64,000 bases of DNA. It comes from Lingula anatina. Taxonomy: Eukaryota > Brachiopoda > Lingulata > Lingulida > Lingulidae. Position 1 is the stretch's first letter, and each line of letters starts with the position of its first letter. Location of the stretch: contig NW_019775347.1 of NCBI RefSeq assembly GCF_001039355.2, positions 250,986 to 314,985 of the forward strand, in the 5' to 3' direction. A program made the position numbers and the translations under genes. The notes beneath the pieces were generated by a model. The model did not search any database. It was given only the letters and a program-made list of their open reading frames with translations, and was not told where the DNA came from. This document shows, piece after piece, positions 25,568 to 39,556 of this stretch.

Positions 25568-25810
25568 TCCCCCCCCCCCCCCCCCACAACAAGCGTAATT
25601 TTATTTGGCCCAGTCCGTGCCCCTCAATGTGACAAGTATCTGATTGTAACATATAATTCTGAGTTTTGGTTGAATAATATAATATTTTTATGTAAATTAT
25701 AAAATTTATGAATTGCATTAATCACCCAAGTTAAAAAGATTTTTGGAGGGAATTATAAATGAATAACACTTGAATGATTAGACCCCCCCCCCAAAAAAAA
25801 AAAAAAAAAG
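25568..25810. repeat. Two homopolymer tracts (poly-C; poly-C/poly-A)
   Basis: A run of about 18 C lies at 25569-25586, and C10 followed by A18 lies at 25783-25810, with ordinary AT-rich DNA between them. A further C14 run lies at 26011-26024. Confidence 0.85.
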
Positions 25811-26783
25811 CTTGTATATCTACTCAATTATCATTTAAAGAATTATAGTAGATTTTTGTGCTAAGTCAATAGTAATTAGATGGAGTGCTGAATGGATTTG
25901 ATGCATAAGGCAACCACAATTTTCAGGACATGGAAACCCTGCAATATACTCCATCGTTCCATCTTTGGCTTCATCTCCTCTATCACTTGTGACAGGTAAA
26001 GGATAGGTTGCCCCCCCCCCCCCCTCCTCTCCTCCCCTCCCCTCGAGACCATGCCCAGCTATCTATAGCATGAGATCTAGCACATTTTTAGATAAGAACA
26101 GGTCAACATGAACTCTTGGGTTCATCAGTCTCAGGAGACAGCAGTGTACACGCCTCTTACCACACACATAAATGATGTACGTGTTGTGCTTGTAATTTAG
26201 TTTGGGTGATCTCAGTCCTTGCATTTCATGTCCGACACTTGCTCCTCATCTCACATGCATTTAATGCAGGTTTTTTTACATCCAACAAATTATAGTTACC
26301 TCTTTATTGGAAAGAAATGTGGTGTTTGAGTTTATTTTCTTTAAACCTTGATCTTCTTCAGAAATATCTAGCTATTACTCAGAGTAAGCACATTAAAATG
26401 GTTTCCCTAGAACAAAATCAACTAATGCTTAGAGATTTGCCTGAGACGCCAAAAGCTATTTTTAATCCAATCCCAAATTAAAAAATGGACAAAGTTTCCA
26501 CATGACAGCTAATTGTAATCATGAATTTTTATGAGGCTTTACCCTGTATAAAGATCAAAACTACATTTTCCTATTAGAATATGTACTGCTTTTCATCAAT
26601 AATATAAGTCATTATCTGTTTGCATGTGTCAGAACAGTTGAGAAGCTGTAGTTAATAGACTACTGGTAAGTATAACCAAACTTGAATCTGTTAACAGCAT
26701 AGTCTATCTCATAATAAACTGAACAGTAACTGCAACTATATCCTTTTGTTCTGAGGGAAAGTCATTGACTACCTGAGTGTGCT

Positions 26784-26788
26784 TAAAA

Positions 26789-26831
<43 letters not shown>
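26784..26831. repeat. (AAAT)n microsatellite
   Basis: About 11 AAAT units, about 120 bases before fold-back MITE copy 1. Confidence 0.9.
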
Positions 26832-26833
<2 letters not shown>

Positions 26834-26952
26834 GTTCATAAAAGTTTGACTGGTAATCTTTTAGGCAATACATGGAAAGACATCAGTTTTTTAAACTAAA
26901 AAATGTTTTCAGCAGTTCTTTTTGACTCTTTTTGCAAATTCGTGCATGTATC

Positions 26953-27176
26953 TATGACTTGGTCTAACAGGATCCGTCCATCTCCTTGGAATCCCTCGCG
27001 AAATTGCTTTCAGCCCAAGTAGCTTAGACGCCTGGGACGCCCAGTAAAGCTGCTAAACAATAGTTAATTCCCCCCTTTCAGCCTCAGCAGGCTAAGCCAC
27101 CCAAGTTAATTGTAATTAAGTGAGAATCCCCTTGGAGATAGTTCGATCCACAGTTTGGGTCTGGGAATGGTCTCTA
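26953..27176 (+). mobile_element. Palindromic fold-back MITE, copy 1
   Basis: A 224-bp element whose two halves are imperfect reverse complements, flanked by TA on both sides. Landmarks are CCTTGGAATCCCTCGCGAAA in the left arm and AGTGAGAATCCCCTTGGAG in the right. The right end, read inward, is TAGAGACCATTCCCAG. Compared with copies 2 and 3, about 16 bases near the left end are missing. There is no coding capacity. TA flanks suggest Tc1/mariner-type mobilisation (inference). Confidence 0.8.
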
Positions 27177-30100
27177 TGTCTGTCTCTCTTGATCACAAAC
27201 CTGGCAAGATGGAAGATCAGGTATGTTATCAAGTACCTTGTAAGTCTACTTAAAATTTTGTTTTCTACTTCTTCCATTTAAAATTCAACAGGAGAGAGTT
27301 TAGTAAGCTTTCTTTCTGGAACTGTTCTGAGAAAAATTTCTATACAGAATCAAGTAGAACAGATGAACTTTTATTTTGTACAAAAATAGAAATAACAGTG
27401 CAGAAAGCCATCATCCACAGAAACCTAGCTGAAACCTCTCTACAATCTGCATACAAAAGACTTTTTTAATGAAAAAGATCTATTGCCCAGCAGAACTGCT
27501 GGCAACAATGTATCATACCATGGTGTGAATGTTAATCGCCATGACGATGTGTCCAGCGATGACATCATTCTTGCGCACACAGACTGTATGCATCGTAAAC
27601 AGTTTCATCAATTTCTGACAGAGATCTGCATGGGTTAGTAGTGCATCAATCTTTTCTTGACAAATCTTGCGAGGAAAATTCTATAAATAACTACATATTG
27701 TCATATCTTAATACGCTTTTATTGACAGTTTCTTTGTTATGACATGTTCTGTAACATTGGCATACATGCATTACTTCTATCTTAGTGTCTGACCGCAAGT
27801 ATTTAATCTCACATCCTTCTTGACTGCAATATCCAAAGGCCTATTATCTAGATAAAAACAATCAAGTGTCACCTACAATGTGTGCCACGTAATAGTTCCT
27901 TGGGGCACCCGTCCTTCTTTTAAGAGCCAAACAGGAAATTAGAGCAGCATTCAGACAGAGACAAGTGTTAACAGGGAACCAAATTGTTTAAGCCCCAGGA
28001 AAAAAAAAAAAAAAAACGCCCAAGAGAAGATCTGGTGACCTTATGATGTACAGAGATGCCATCCGATGATGTACAGGAGCTTGTCATCAGTTTTTCTTCT
28101 AAATTTGCTTCTTTTACCCGTTATGTTACTCAAAACATTTGACTATGTATCCACATGTACGTGTACATTTATCACCTTAGATAAATATATAATGATATAA
28201 GACCCACGCACAGGAAAAAAGTCTCATTTCCTGATACCCACCATATCATTTGAACTGATGACAGTGACACAGTGAATGATATATCATTGCCTGATCACAT
28301 ATATTCAAATCACTTTAAATTAATAGATGTCACCTACACATGACTTTATTCCTCATATCATCTGTTACAATTAAACATTTTAGAAAGTGACACGGTCAGT
28401 AATGTCGCCTTATTCAAATGCACCAGTTTGCATCCCATTAATTAATGTTAAACCTTATAAGACTGCATTTTAACATTCCACTTTTCATATTTGTCCAACA
28501 GTAATCCAGTAATGCCCAACTTCTGGTTTGTTTCCCAAACTGAAGTACCAGTATATTACATAGTGAATTCCATAGTTAAGATAACAGGACATTTGGGTAC
28601 TTAACAACTATTACTACTGTATCGTATATCTTGACCTGTGAAAGAAGAAAAAACTGAATTCCAAGAACACCAAAAGGTAAAGAATACCATAACATGAGTC
28701 TTCACTTATCCATACAAAACAAATCTATGTAGTATTGTGTTTAGTACAAAATTACATCAGATATCCAGAAAGTTGGCATAATTGAAAACTAATGGCTATC
28801 AATTTTAGGTGATCACTAAAGTAAAGGGGGGGGGGGTTAGTGAATGCATTGGACAAGATCCCTGCTTGAATCAAATTGAAGCATTTATTTATGTATATAT
28901 TTACTTATTCATTCATTCATTCATATATTTTATTTTATTTTTTGCTGTGAAGTTGGATGAAAAGGATAGGACTTACCAAAGTCTAAACTAAACATTACAA
29001 GAAATATCATTCCCCCTAGTCCTACTTTGCCTGAGACATTTATTTCAGGAATTAAATATCTACTGTATCTGCTAAAATGCACTGGTTGACCTTAAAATCA
29101 TGTCAGCTCAAATGGACCTTGCTAAAGCTACTATCATGTCTAGTTGAAATGTGCAGGAAGTTGTGGTTACATGTTTTAATACTAAAACTGGTCAATTTCT
29201 CATTCTCACCTTAAAATATACAGAGCTGCACTAACTCGTATAAGCTGGTGCCACGTAACCATATTTCTAAGAAACTAAATTATCCATGGTGTTTTTGATA
29301 TATCTTAAGATGCAGAATAGCTTCTTATAAACTTACAGAGAAAATATGTTATTTGTTAATGTGCGAAATTTTCTATTACTTTGATTTCAATACGAACACT
29401 TTTTCCATCAGTGCATGCTGCTGGGGCATAAAATTTTACAGGCAGTGCTATTTCTGTCAATAGCATCTAATATAAAAGAATCGATGATTCACAAACACAG
29501 CTCTTAATTCATTATGTGTCAACCTCCATGACAACTTTGAAAAATGGCTATTTATGGCACTGTACAGAAGAAAATTTGAAAGCCACAATATGTAGTAGTT
29601 TGCTAGACGTTCAAAAATAATAAATATGACAATGCTACACTGTTTTTATCCTTTTTATATATTGAGAGAAATCATTTTCACTAAGAAGATTTGTAAATAT
29701 ATACTTAAGTTTAATTCTTTTCTCGATAAAACTCTTGAACAGCAGAAACACCAACAGTTTCTGTGTTGCTAAAACAATAATACATTCAATCAAAGACAAA
29801 GTCTGGAAACCATATTTATGAATGGAGAAAACACCTCACAACAGATAGACATATCAAATGTGACACATACAGCCTATGATGACCAGTTCTTTTTATTCAA
29901 TCAACCTATCCCACTGGGAAGCCTTCCTGAATGCCTAAATATTATCAGTTTTACTGCAAGATACATCAATTTACTCAGTTTACCATACTATTTTCTCTGC
30001 TCTCCTACATAGAGAAACCCAAGGTGCTCTTAGCAATGGAATATTAAAATACCAATAAACAAACACAGTGGGATAAAATGGTTGGAAGAAATGTGAGAAA

Positions 30101-33100
30101 CAACACTGATGTGCTGAATGTCATCACATTTTCCTAGGCACTTCTCTTTTTTTCACTTCTTTGAAAACTCTGTAAGTATAAAGTTATCTGTCCGGATTTC
30201 TATTTAGCTCAAACTGAATTGAATCAAATAAGTTGTAAAGTAATGTATTCAGTGACCACTGACATCCAATGACAATTACTCACTTAGAAAGATCTTCACA
30301 CATTGCATGCGTGGTTAATATCCAAACATTTCAGAGGCAAAGACAATGGCAGTACTTGTTTGTATTCAGTCATGAAACAAGAGTCAAATGGTACCATTAC
30401 GTATAGGCTGTGAATCAAGACCTACGTAGCATGCAATGTTATTGTTCAAACCAATTTCTCCACTACCTGGTAGTACCACTGTAACACTGGTGACTGGCTG
30501 TGGAGCCTGACAATACATTTATACATTTAATGACATTTTGCCTTTTTTTTTAAAAAAATTTTTTCAACCTTACACATTTTTTTCGCTGACCAGTGACCAA
30601 GGTTAAAGTTAAACATTAATTGTTAAAAAAATGTAAAAATATACACATAAATAACACTACATATCATCATGTCAAAAAAAAAAATAATAATAATAATAAT
30701 AATGGTACGAGTTACTAAAAAAAACAATATTCAAAAGAAACTTAAAAGGGCTGTGTGTTAAAAAAGATATTTCAAATATATCTAAATGATGTACAACTAA
30801 TCAAACATTAAAAGCATAAATGATGACAGGCAGAATCATAGTTTCCAAAATGGCAGTATAATCAAAATATGTAAATCTTTTGTCTAACATCTTATTAACA
30901 ATAGAACAACACATGTTAACAATGACAGTCTGTCCTGAATAATACCTAGAATACATGTGAAACCATGGAGTTGGCAACTTTGCATAATTGATTCATTCAG
31001 TAAAGCACCATCTGGGACCATCCATGTTCAACAAACCAGAGTATATTTAAAAAAAAAACAAACCTCTCCTCACTTCTACAGAGCTGGTGCCAGTACGTGC
31101 CTGTGATGCCAGAGACAAATACTTTGTTTTTGCTTACTAAATGACCAATTAACATATTAGAAGGAAGTTGAAACTGTCAGCTTCAAAGAGAAAATGATAT
31201 AAAGATTTGCTGGAGAATATTAATTACCACCTAAGTCTTGAGAAAAGACAAATGTTTTTCTCCAGCCTCTGTTTATCACATTTTCTCTCATCTTAAAAAA
31301 AAGTTATCATAGTGCAATTCACATTTTTCAAAATTTTCATTTTTTCCACACTTCTTCTAATTTCTTGGGGATACCTATGAATCTAACATTAACAAAAATC
31401 TTTTTCAGTTTTTGGAGACGTGGCAGATTTATTCAGAGATAAGAAAATAGCTACAGTCTGCAATTTTCAGCTCTCACATTCAATATATCAAGTAATATAC
31501 TAACTTAAACCAATAATAAACAAGAGGCTGATTTTCCTTGAAAAACTTTTTGAAGTAGAATTAAGATGCAAGATAAGATATGCAAAAAAAAAAAGAAACC
31601 TTCAACAATTTTGTCAATTTTGTCAAGTTGTTTTTTCCCCACATTTTACAAGAAAAAAAAGTGCATTAGTGTCAGGCGGTTATCATTACTGGGTGCTAAA
31701 TAAATTTTCAATCAACTACCTTCACAACACTTCAAATAATAAAATAAAAGCACCAGCCAGGTGTAAAAATGACTCAGTATCCAAAAGCACCTGCTCCCTT
31801 GCATGAAATGTGCATCTTCGTGATGACAAGCGCTTACTAAAGTCTACAGACACGCTACTCAGCATTTCTAGAACTCGTTAACACGACATTATTTTTGAAA
31901 GATTTAATTTCCTGGAATAAAGTTTAACCAAGTATGAGAAGCCTTTTCAAATTTCTGCATACTATACGGTAGAGCCAGTGACGAGTATGGAGACAAAAAA
32001 CAACTGTAGTTAGTTTCTCATCTGTACATGCTTAAGTGAATGTGCATTAAAAAGCTTCCATGGCATGTACTAATTACGTCCAATAAAAGGGCGCAGGAAG
32101 CGTATAGTCAGCCACTACATTTGATACTGTAAATAGAGGGATTTCTTAGAAAGCACGTACGGAACAGCTTCCTCGGTAGAGAGCTCCATTTAAGAGATTA
32201 CTTTGTTTTCAAACTTTGAGGCACTTTGTTCAGACAGGATGATTTACCTGCTAGATTTTACGAGCTGCCCTTTGGTGAAATATTTAGGCAATTTTAATAT
32301 AGTATTAGGAAAAGAATAAAACTTCAAAATGGATGCAAATTATTTTTCTTCTACTTCTGTAAAAAATATCAAAACAGATCTACTTGAATGATTTTTTTAT
32401 TTAAAAAACCAATAGATGACTCAAAGTATTTTTTTATATAAAGGATATCATTATTTTAGACATCCAGATGAAATTGTTTGTTGCCAATGGGTTTTAATCA
32501 AAACACAACATTTATGCTGCACTTAGAGAAGTACACTTAAATACTAGATGCATTTCAATTCAATTAAATATGTATCATCAACTGCCCTGTATGAACAAGT
32601 CACTTGGAAACCTATTCCAAGTATCTGACTGAATCTGAACTAACAACTATTTTATTGTTTTTTCTCTCTATTTTCTATATCAAAATGAGACTTTGATTAA
32701 AAAACAATTTGAGCATATTTCATTTACTGCCAGAAAAGAATATCTTAATTTCCTTTGTTTGATAACCTTATAAGGTTGCAATATTTGATATAATTACAGA
32801 ATATTGCAAACTGATCAGAAACTTGTTCAGGAAAAAGGATTTATATTACCGTCTACTTAGCTCCAAACACGCACTTATCAGCAGCAGGCTTCACACAGCA
32901 ACTAGGTTTATAACTGAGATTTTATTACTAGGTCTGAATGTCGGCTTCATCAAATAAGTACATGTATGGGACACTGGGGGCTCATAGCATACAGCAGCTG
33001 TACCCAAGACATGGAGATAAGGGGAGTGTGTGGTTACAGTGGAGAGACGGGCAGGTTAGAAATTATCTCTAGGTTTTATGCGTAGGAAAGGAGAGAGAGA

Positions 33101-34191
33101 GACGGGGTATGTAGGAGGTAGGTTTTACCTAAAGTGAAAAAATACCTTATTATAAAATGTAGTTTATGAGGTACCATTGTGCAAGATATGACAACCAAGG
33201 AATTAAGGGGGTTTATTTTAATCTGTGAAAAGTCAATAGCGTATTTATCTTGGCCATCCAAGTTTTAGCAATGTTTTTTAGTTAAGCGTTTTTTTTCTTG
33301 CTTTTTGCTCCACAGCTAGATTCACAGCTGATCCACAGAATCTATTCTCATAGAGCTACTTATGGCTTTTTGTTTAAATCATGCTTTTCCCACTAAATGC
33401 TTGACACTCATTTACCAGAAGAAAATGCATCTCTCTGATGTAGGTATTGTGAATTCTCATACAGCATTAAAATTTTCTCTACATTCAAAATTGTATGGGT
33501 GTAGTGTGATTTACCAATGCATTAGGAGGAAAGCTACATCTTTTTTTTTATATATATATGTGAATATATGAGCTTGGTCTTATGTTATCTCAAGTAACCA
33601 ATGACACCTTGGTGTAAAACTCATAACTTAAGGTAAATGGTGTAATTTTGTTACATCTAGCCTGAAAAACAATAACAAAAACAGAAGAATAGTTTTTTCT
33701 GACGTTGCTTTCTTTTCTTGAAATAGTTTTGTCAAGATGAACTCAACTGCCATGATAAACATGGTTTTAAAAAAGCTCTGACAGATGCAGACATCCCTGC
33801 AATCTGGCATCATCAACTGCTTGATTGCATTCTTCAAAGATCTAGACCAACAATGTCTCCTATAAAAATGCTGACAATCTTGATGTCATTATAATTGAGA
33901 TTGCAAAATATTGAATTCGACGCGATAACCATATTGTCAATTTACCATAAGAGCAAAATTTATTGTAGAATAATCAAATTAGTTTTATTTTAATGACATA
34001 AATCAAAGAAAAATAATGTATAACTGTATTATTAGGAAGGTCTTTCGGTTCCCTGTTTTTCGTTTGAAAAAAAAATTACCCCCCTCCCCCCTCACCACCA
34101 CCACCAAATATCAGTGCATGTAACCTTGAAGAAAGGGATCATTTTATAAACTGGAAAACATTTTTGGTAAGAGATTTAGTCAGGAGTGTCA
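27177..34191. other. No gene identified, about 7 kb
   Basis: The longest featureless stretch: AT-rich, with short homopolymers and one AAT run. No open frame exceeds 69 codons and no exon with good splice sites was recognised. Confidence 0.45.
30680..30702. repeat. (AAT)n microsatellite
   Basis: Seven AAT units after a poly-A tract. Confidence 0.85.
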
Positions 34192-34448
34192 TAGGGACCA
34201 TTCCCAGATGCTGTCGTACTAACTGTGGATCGATCTATCTCCAAAGGGCGATTCTCGTTTAATTGCAATCAACTTAAGCAGCTTAGATGTCTGTACTGAA
34301 GCTGCTAGGGGGTAATTAATTATCGTTTAGCAGCTTTAGTAGGCGTGCCAGATATCTCAGCTGCTAAAGCTAAAAGCAATTAAGCGAGAAACTTCTTGGA
34401 GATGGATCGGTCCTGTTAGATCGATCTAGGCATGGGAACCCAGTCCTA
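34192..34448 (-). mobile_element. Palindromic fold-back MITE, copy 2
   Basis: A 257-bp element in reverse orientation to copies 1 and 3. The left end is TAGGGACCATTCCCAG; the right end read inward is TAGGACTGGGTTCCCAT followed by CTAGATCGATCTAACAGG, which matches copy 3 closely. Each arm is about 125 bp and contains a TCGATC block, a TCTCC block and AATTGC near the middle. Bounded by TA. Predicted to fold into one long hairpin. Confidence 0.85.
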
Positions 34449-36998
34449 CTAACTGCATCCCTACCTACCACTGCTCATGGTTTACATCAGACCCCATATG
34501 CTACTCAATGCTCAGAACAATGAACATATGGATTACCATATTGAACCTACTGAACAAAAGCCAAGATGAAACTATCAAACCCTCAGACCAATGAACCTGC
34601 AGATTACCTTTTTTAAAACCAATAGGCTTTCAGACCATCGAGATGACAATTCAACAGCAGTGGATAGACATTTAAAAGCATTTGACACAAATTTACAAAG
34701 AAGGGTGGATTTATTCAAGGTAGGATATATAATTTATCAAAATAAATAAATAATAAAGATTTGTAAGGCAAAGATATCAAATCTTACATGGTTTAACTAA
34801 AACAGTCCCAAGAACAAAGATTCTACATGGAGATTGAGCTGAGTTGATTTTTTCATTTATACAACATTCGTTAGTGCATAAAATGCTGTAATAAAAACAG
34901 TTTTTTGTCCAATGATGTTTATTTAAGTGCTGAACTTGGAAAGGATATTGGATTCCCATGACCAACAAAGGAGACTCGTGTGTAGGCAGCCAGCTTAGAC
35001 CCCAGTAGATGTCAAGTCAAAAATGATCTGTTATTGGCATGACCTGATCCTCCAATAAAAACTGATGCATATAACCTTCATATTGAACATTCTGTAAAAT
35101 TAGACAATTTTTTTCACCTCCTATCTTTTCTGCGCCCCAATCCCCCCTACACATACACACATGGCCCGAGTTATCCAGGAATTACTTCTCTATGATAAAA
35201 TAATTTGTTTATAACTACTATTTCTCAAACAATACATTTTACTTTATAGATAACAAGGTGTTTGAGTACAAAAAAAGGACATGATCTAGGCATGGTGCAA
35301 TGCTGAGACGAAAGAGCATGATTAATTGAAAGATCTGATGAAATTATTGGCCTGAAAATTGGAAAGCTAGAGACACAAGGCTGATTTAGTAGATCATCTT
35401 ATTGCTGGAATACAACTCAGAAACACAGGCGTATATGGAGGCTGATATGCTCCAACATATTAATGGGGTCTCTAATATATAAAACAGGCCTCTGAAGAAA
35501 CAATTGGTTTTATACTAACAGGCTTTATACCATTAATAAAATATATCAAATCTAATGCAAAAAGGCATTTAGCTTTAAATCTAACTCAAATGAAATGTAA
35601 GCATAAAAATAACATATAAGTGTTTACAAATGGATACAGTTTTGCCCAAAATAATCTTATTTCAAAGAAAGGGAAGCTGCATAGATATACTAAAAAGTTT
35701 TTTTGTACAAAACTAATTCCACAGCAATTGTAACAGCTCCAGAAATCAGATCAGTAATTTCCTTCTATTTAGTTCCTAAACCACGAAATAATGAAAGAAA
35801 GAAATGCATGCAAAATGCGTCCTGTGGTTTCAATTAAATAATGTTTTTCACCTCAATGTTTAGAAGTGGAGCATCCCACCTTCAGCAGATGGCTACAAGA
35901 ACTCAGAATGCACCCAACGTTTTCTTGTCATTCAATCAAAATAAGACTATGAACACCAACTTTATTAACAAATTAATGGCAGGTCTTATTCATGCTGACA
36001 AGTGTGATGAGGATACATCAACCTCATGAATACTACACCACTGACCTGTTCAAGATTTTTTTCACGATAGATGTTATAAGTTAAATATTGTTTTTACGTT
36101 TTCTACGGTCTGGTTGATAGATATGAAATTTATTCTTATTTGTAGTGATGTGCATCCCACTGGGAGCCAAGTCCATTCTTACAAAGGCCAAAAGCATAAT
36201 AAAGGTGATTTATACTTTTCCAGGATTCAGCACCAATACTTTAATGAAAAGAATTTTCATGGCTGAGAAAATGAAAAACTAATATTGACGTTAAAAATTA
36301 AAATCAGATAATGCAGAGTCGGGAGGTATAATAACTGACTCCATGTATCCTTGCAGCAAAATATCACAGTGCAGAAAAAAATCTTTTCACAATTTTACAG
36401 TGCAAAAACAGTGTCTGGTTGAAGAAGAAATTTTCTAGTTGTAATTTAACATGTGGGCTGAACAAGGGTTAAAATTGAGCATCCCAGATAATCATCAATT
36501 CAATAAACCTTTTCCAACAAACAACAAACCATAATGAGAGCCAATAACTGTTTTAGAATGTCCCAGGAAACCAAAAGCAGCAGCTTAAACAACCACACAG
36601 CCCACTGGGAAAATGCCTCATGGGACAAAATACAAGTACAGACCATCTTTTTCCTCTCCCAATCTCACTATAGTCCAGCTATATATAACATGTATATGAC
36701 TGCTTCTGAATTCCTAAACAGTACACAGTAGATGTATGCCCTGGTATACCAGCTCCCTAACTACAGGCTAGCCAGACACTGTGCTCTGTGTTGTAGCTAT
36801 TATCATATTTTGTCTAATCAACTATGGCAAGGTAGCTGACAGTTCAGCGACAAATGGCTAGCAATTACGTGGAGCCCCTCACATTGCTGACGCAGTTCTA
36901 ATAGTAGCCTCCGGCAACCGGCAGCAACAACAACAAGTGTGACTAGCATCAGAAAGCATCATCTGATTCTTGCCTGTGAACTCCACCCTTGGCCTTTG
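34449..36998. other. No gene identified
   Basis: AT-rich until about 36850, where GC rises towards the possible promoter of the receptor. Confidence 0.4.
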
Positions 36999-37054
36999 AC
37001 ACAAACACACACATACACACACACTCACTTCCAGGAGATGTTCATGCTTGCAAG

Positions 37055-37110
37055 AAGTATTTAAAGGAGTGTGCCAAGCATATTGGAACTAGAAGTTACT
37101 TTGACAATAC
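37055..37110 (+). promoter_or_regulatory. Possible GPCR promoter and first non-coding exon
   Basis: A TATA-like TATTTAAAG at 37059-37067 lies 2.35 kb upstream of the receptor leader, in a stretch of higher GC content (about 36850-37260) than its surroundings. Donor-like sites downstream include CAG|GTACAG near 37430 and GTAG|GTAAAG near 37747. The acceptor at 39418 requires an upstream exon, and this is the best-looking place for it by eye. There is no transcript evidence. Confidence 0.2.
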
Positions 37111-37439
37111 AGTGCTGCAACATCAGCGCTAGTCGCACGGAGAAATCAATCTATCAAGCTTACTGATTTCTTAGCATTACTAAGCTCATAGCACAGAGCA
37201 ATTGTCACTTCACACCAGGGCGAGAAGACGCAGGAACTGTTCCGTCACATAGCAGAAATATTTTGTGTTGTTTTTATTTTTATCCAATCAACATGCTTCA
37301 TCAGGGAGAAAAAAGGCTTCATTAATCACCGGTGTTCACTATGTAAAATTATTCTTGCTGCCGAGTTTAGACCAGATTTGCTGCAAGTGTTTGAAACCAA
37401 TCTTTTTGGTGCAAATTAAACTGGCTACAGGTACAGTGA

Positions 37440-37475
37440 TAATGTTTGTGTGTGTATATGTGTGTGTGCACGTGC

Positions 37476-37516
<41 letters not shown>

Positions 37517-37529
37517 CGAGAGAGAGAGC
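37440..37529. repeat. (GT)n-(GA)n compound microsatellite
   Basis: An imperfect GT run is followed by a GAGA run about 2 kb upstream of the receptor leader. It creates the CVCV-rich and THTH-rich open frames on the two strands, which are not genes. Confidence 0.95.
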
Positions 37530-39418
37530 TGAACTTGACTCTGCAAGGCAGTGATGTCATTTTTACTACTGCATTAAGGAGCGGTCGTGAAGTAGGTATT
37601 CTTTTCCCAGCCAGAACTATGACGGCAGGAGATCTGGTTAAGAGGAGTGCGCAGCATGTTAACACTAAGTGGAAGTAAAGATTCTGACAGTGCAAGGACA
37701 TAGGAAGGCAATATCTTTTATTAAAAAGCTTTTGTAGTGTAGGTAGGTAAAGTTATTACTCTTTTGATTTTTTTTATACAAATTAAAGCCATTTCTTGCT
37801 CTTTATGATAAATGGATTTTCAAGTAATATTTACTCCTGCCATCAGGAGATATGAGGAAAATGGATATCATAAATGCTAGGAAAGTATTTATAAAGGATG
37901 GCTTTTCTGAAAATCTTTGACATTTTGTAAATTTTACTTTAATACAGTTTCTGGAAACATTAAAATATAACATATGAATTCACATTTCATAGAAGATGAT
38001 AAAATGTCATACAAATAAAATTGAAAATATAAAAAAACACTTTCTCTCTTTTTTTTTTTTTTTTTGGCGGAAGTCTGTTACAAACACAACAATTTGAAAA
38101 TGATGAATGGCAGACCTGCTTGTGGTGAAATTAAACAAAGTCATAACAACCTCACAAAGACATGACAGGCAATAAGATTCTTATTATTGATCTGATCGGC
38201 TTCTTGATTTAATCAGAATCTCCTTCTCTTAGGCCAGCTCCTGTTGAAATGTTGCGGTAGGCATAAAAAGAGTCAAGACAGTGTGTTGCAGAATGTACAA
38301 ATAATATAATTATGCCAAATGTGCAAATCCCATTCAACAATTGACATAAAGAAATTGTGACTTCAATAAAATGTATTGCCTGACATTGTTTTTCCCCTCA
38401 CATTTCACTGAAGGGGATATAGTTCTTAAGAAACTTTCATTCAATAAAGAATCACCATATGTAAAATAAAATAATAATTTGAAAGAGAATGTACTCAGGA
38501 AAATTAAAAAAAAAAACAATCATGTACATTTTCAGCTTTTTGCAAAGAAGCATTTACACACATCTCCTACGGATGTCTAGTGGATTTTACAAAAAGGTGG
38601 TAAATGCACATTTCTGACAGACATTTTCTGTATTGTGTGCAAAGAAGATTTATTACCCATTATATGCAGTGTTATTATGCTGTGAAATTATTATGCACTG
38701 AATAAGATAATCGGAGGGTAAATAATTGATAATAAACTGGCACGTGGGCGGTTGCATTTTTAGTTTCTAGCTGTGAAGTTCTCAAGATCTATTCTCTATG
38801 AAGCCAGGTCACTACTTGAAGTACATAGCAATTAAGAGGAATAAAATAAGGGAAAAAGTGGACTGTTTGCCCATTAGTGAGAAAACGTGTATGTATTGTA
38901 TGTGAAGAATGGGGTTAGCATATTACACAAAGGATGTCTTGTTTTTGAAAGATTTATTCACTTTGTAAACCATCTTAAGGCTGTAAGCTTTATACAAATG
39001 TGCCTAAACCACAAATCCTTATTAAAAAACTGCAACAGCTTGAGTAAATATTGCATAAGTATATCATATAAATTATTCAGTTCAAATTTTTTACCCACAC
39101 AGAATAGTGGGGGAAATTATACATTTAAAGGTTGCCACTTATTGTTGGCTTCTTATTAATAGAAAACTGCTGTCATTCACCCAAACGTGCAGCACTTTTG
39201 CACTGGTTTTTAACCTGGGATTACTAGGAATTCACACTCACATCTCTTATTCTCAGTGATCTCAAGACTGGATGCTTTCTACAGGCTGCAGTATAGACAT
39301 TAGCGTAATTAATGTGAAATAATACGCCTGCCAAAGGAACTAACGTCCACAGAACGGCATTGACTGCAAAAACTGGCTGCTACACATTGTTCACATTTCT
39401 TCTTCTCTCTCTTTTCAG
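37530..39418 (+). other. Probable 5' intron region of the GPCR
   Basis: Bounded on the right by the acceptor at 39417-39418. It includes a poly-T near 38050 and a GGGATTA motif near 39217 of the kind bound by K50 homeodomains (Otx-like). The donor is not determined. Confidence 0.3.
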
Positions 39419-39556
39419 TTTCTATCTCCTGCCTGGTGGATGGAGATGAACCAGTGCTGTTGGATTAAGCAGCAGTAATCTAGGCTACAGTCCAGATTAC
39501 AGTTCAACTGACAAAGAACAGCTCTTTCAATACCCAATAATGACATCAATCAGAAA
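39419..39556 (+). promoter_or_regulatory. Spliced 5' leader of the GPCR with two upstream ORFs
   Basis: A pyrimidine-rich tract (TTCTTCTTCTCTCTCTTTTCAG) ends in AG at 39417-39418, a strong splice acceptor, so the transcript probably has at least one upstream non-coding exon. Two uORFs follow. uORF1 at 39440-39478 encodes MEMNQCCWIKQQ and stops in frame with the receptor. uORF2 at 39540-39560 encodes MTSIRK, and its TGA at 39558 overlaps the receptor ATG at 39557 as ATGA. Such an arrangement usually lowers initiation or makes it depend on reinitiation. The uORFs are seen in the sequence; the regulatory effect is inferred. Confidence 0.7.

Noticed and set aside
27121-27160. GTTCGATCC in fold-back MITEs as a tRNA B-box (SINE)
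   Set aside because: No matching A-box at the right distance, and the element is a palindrome with TA ends, which fits a DNA transposon and not a tRNA-derived SINE.
37265-37701. Cys/Val and Thr/His repeat frames near the possible promoter
   Set aside because: They are caused by the GT-GA compound microsatellite.
38281-38310. CLDS reading on the - strand as the Sac catalytic CX5R motif
   Set aside because: It lacks the following Arg-Thr-Asn and the flanking conserved residues.
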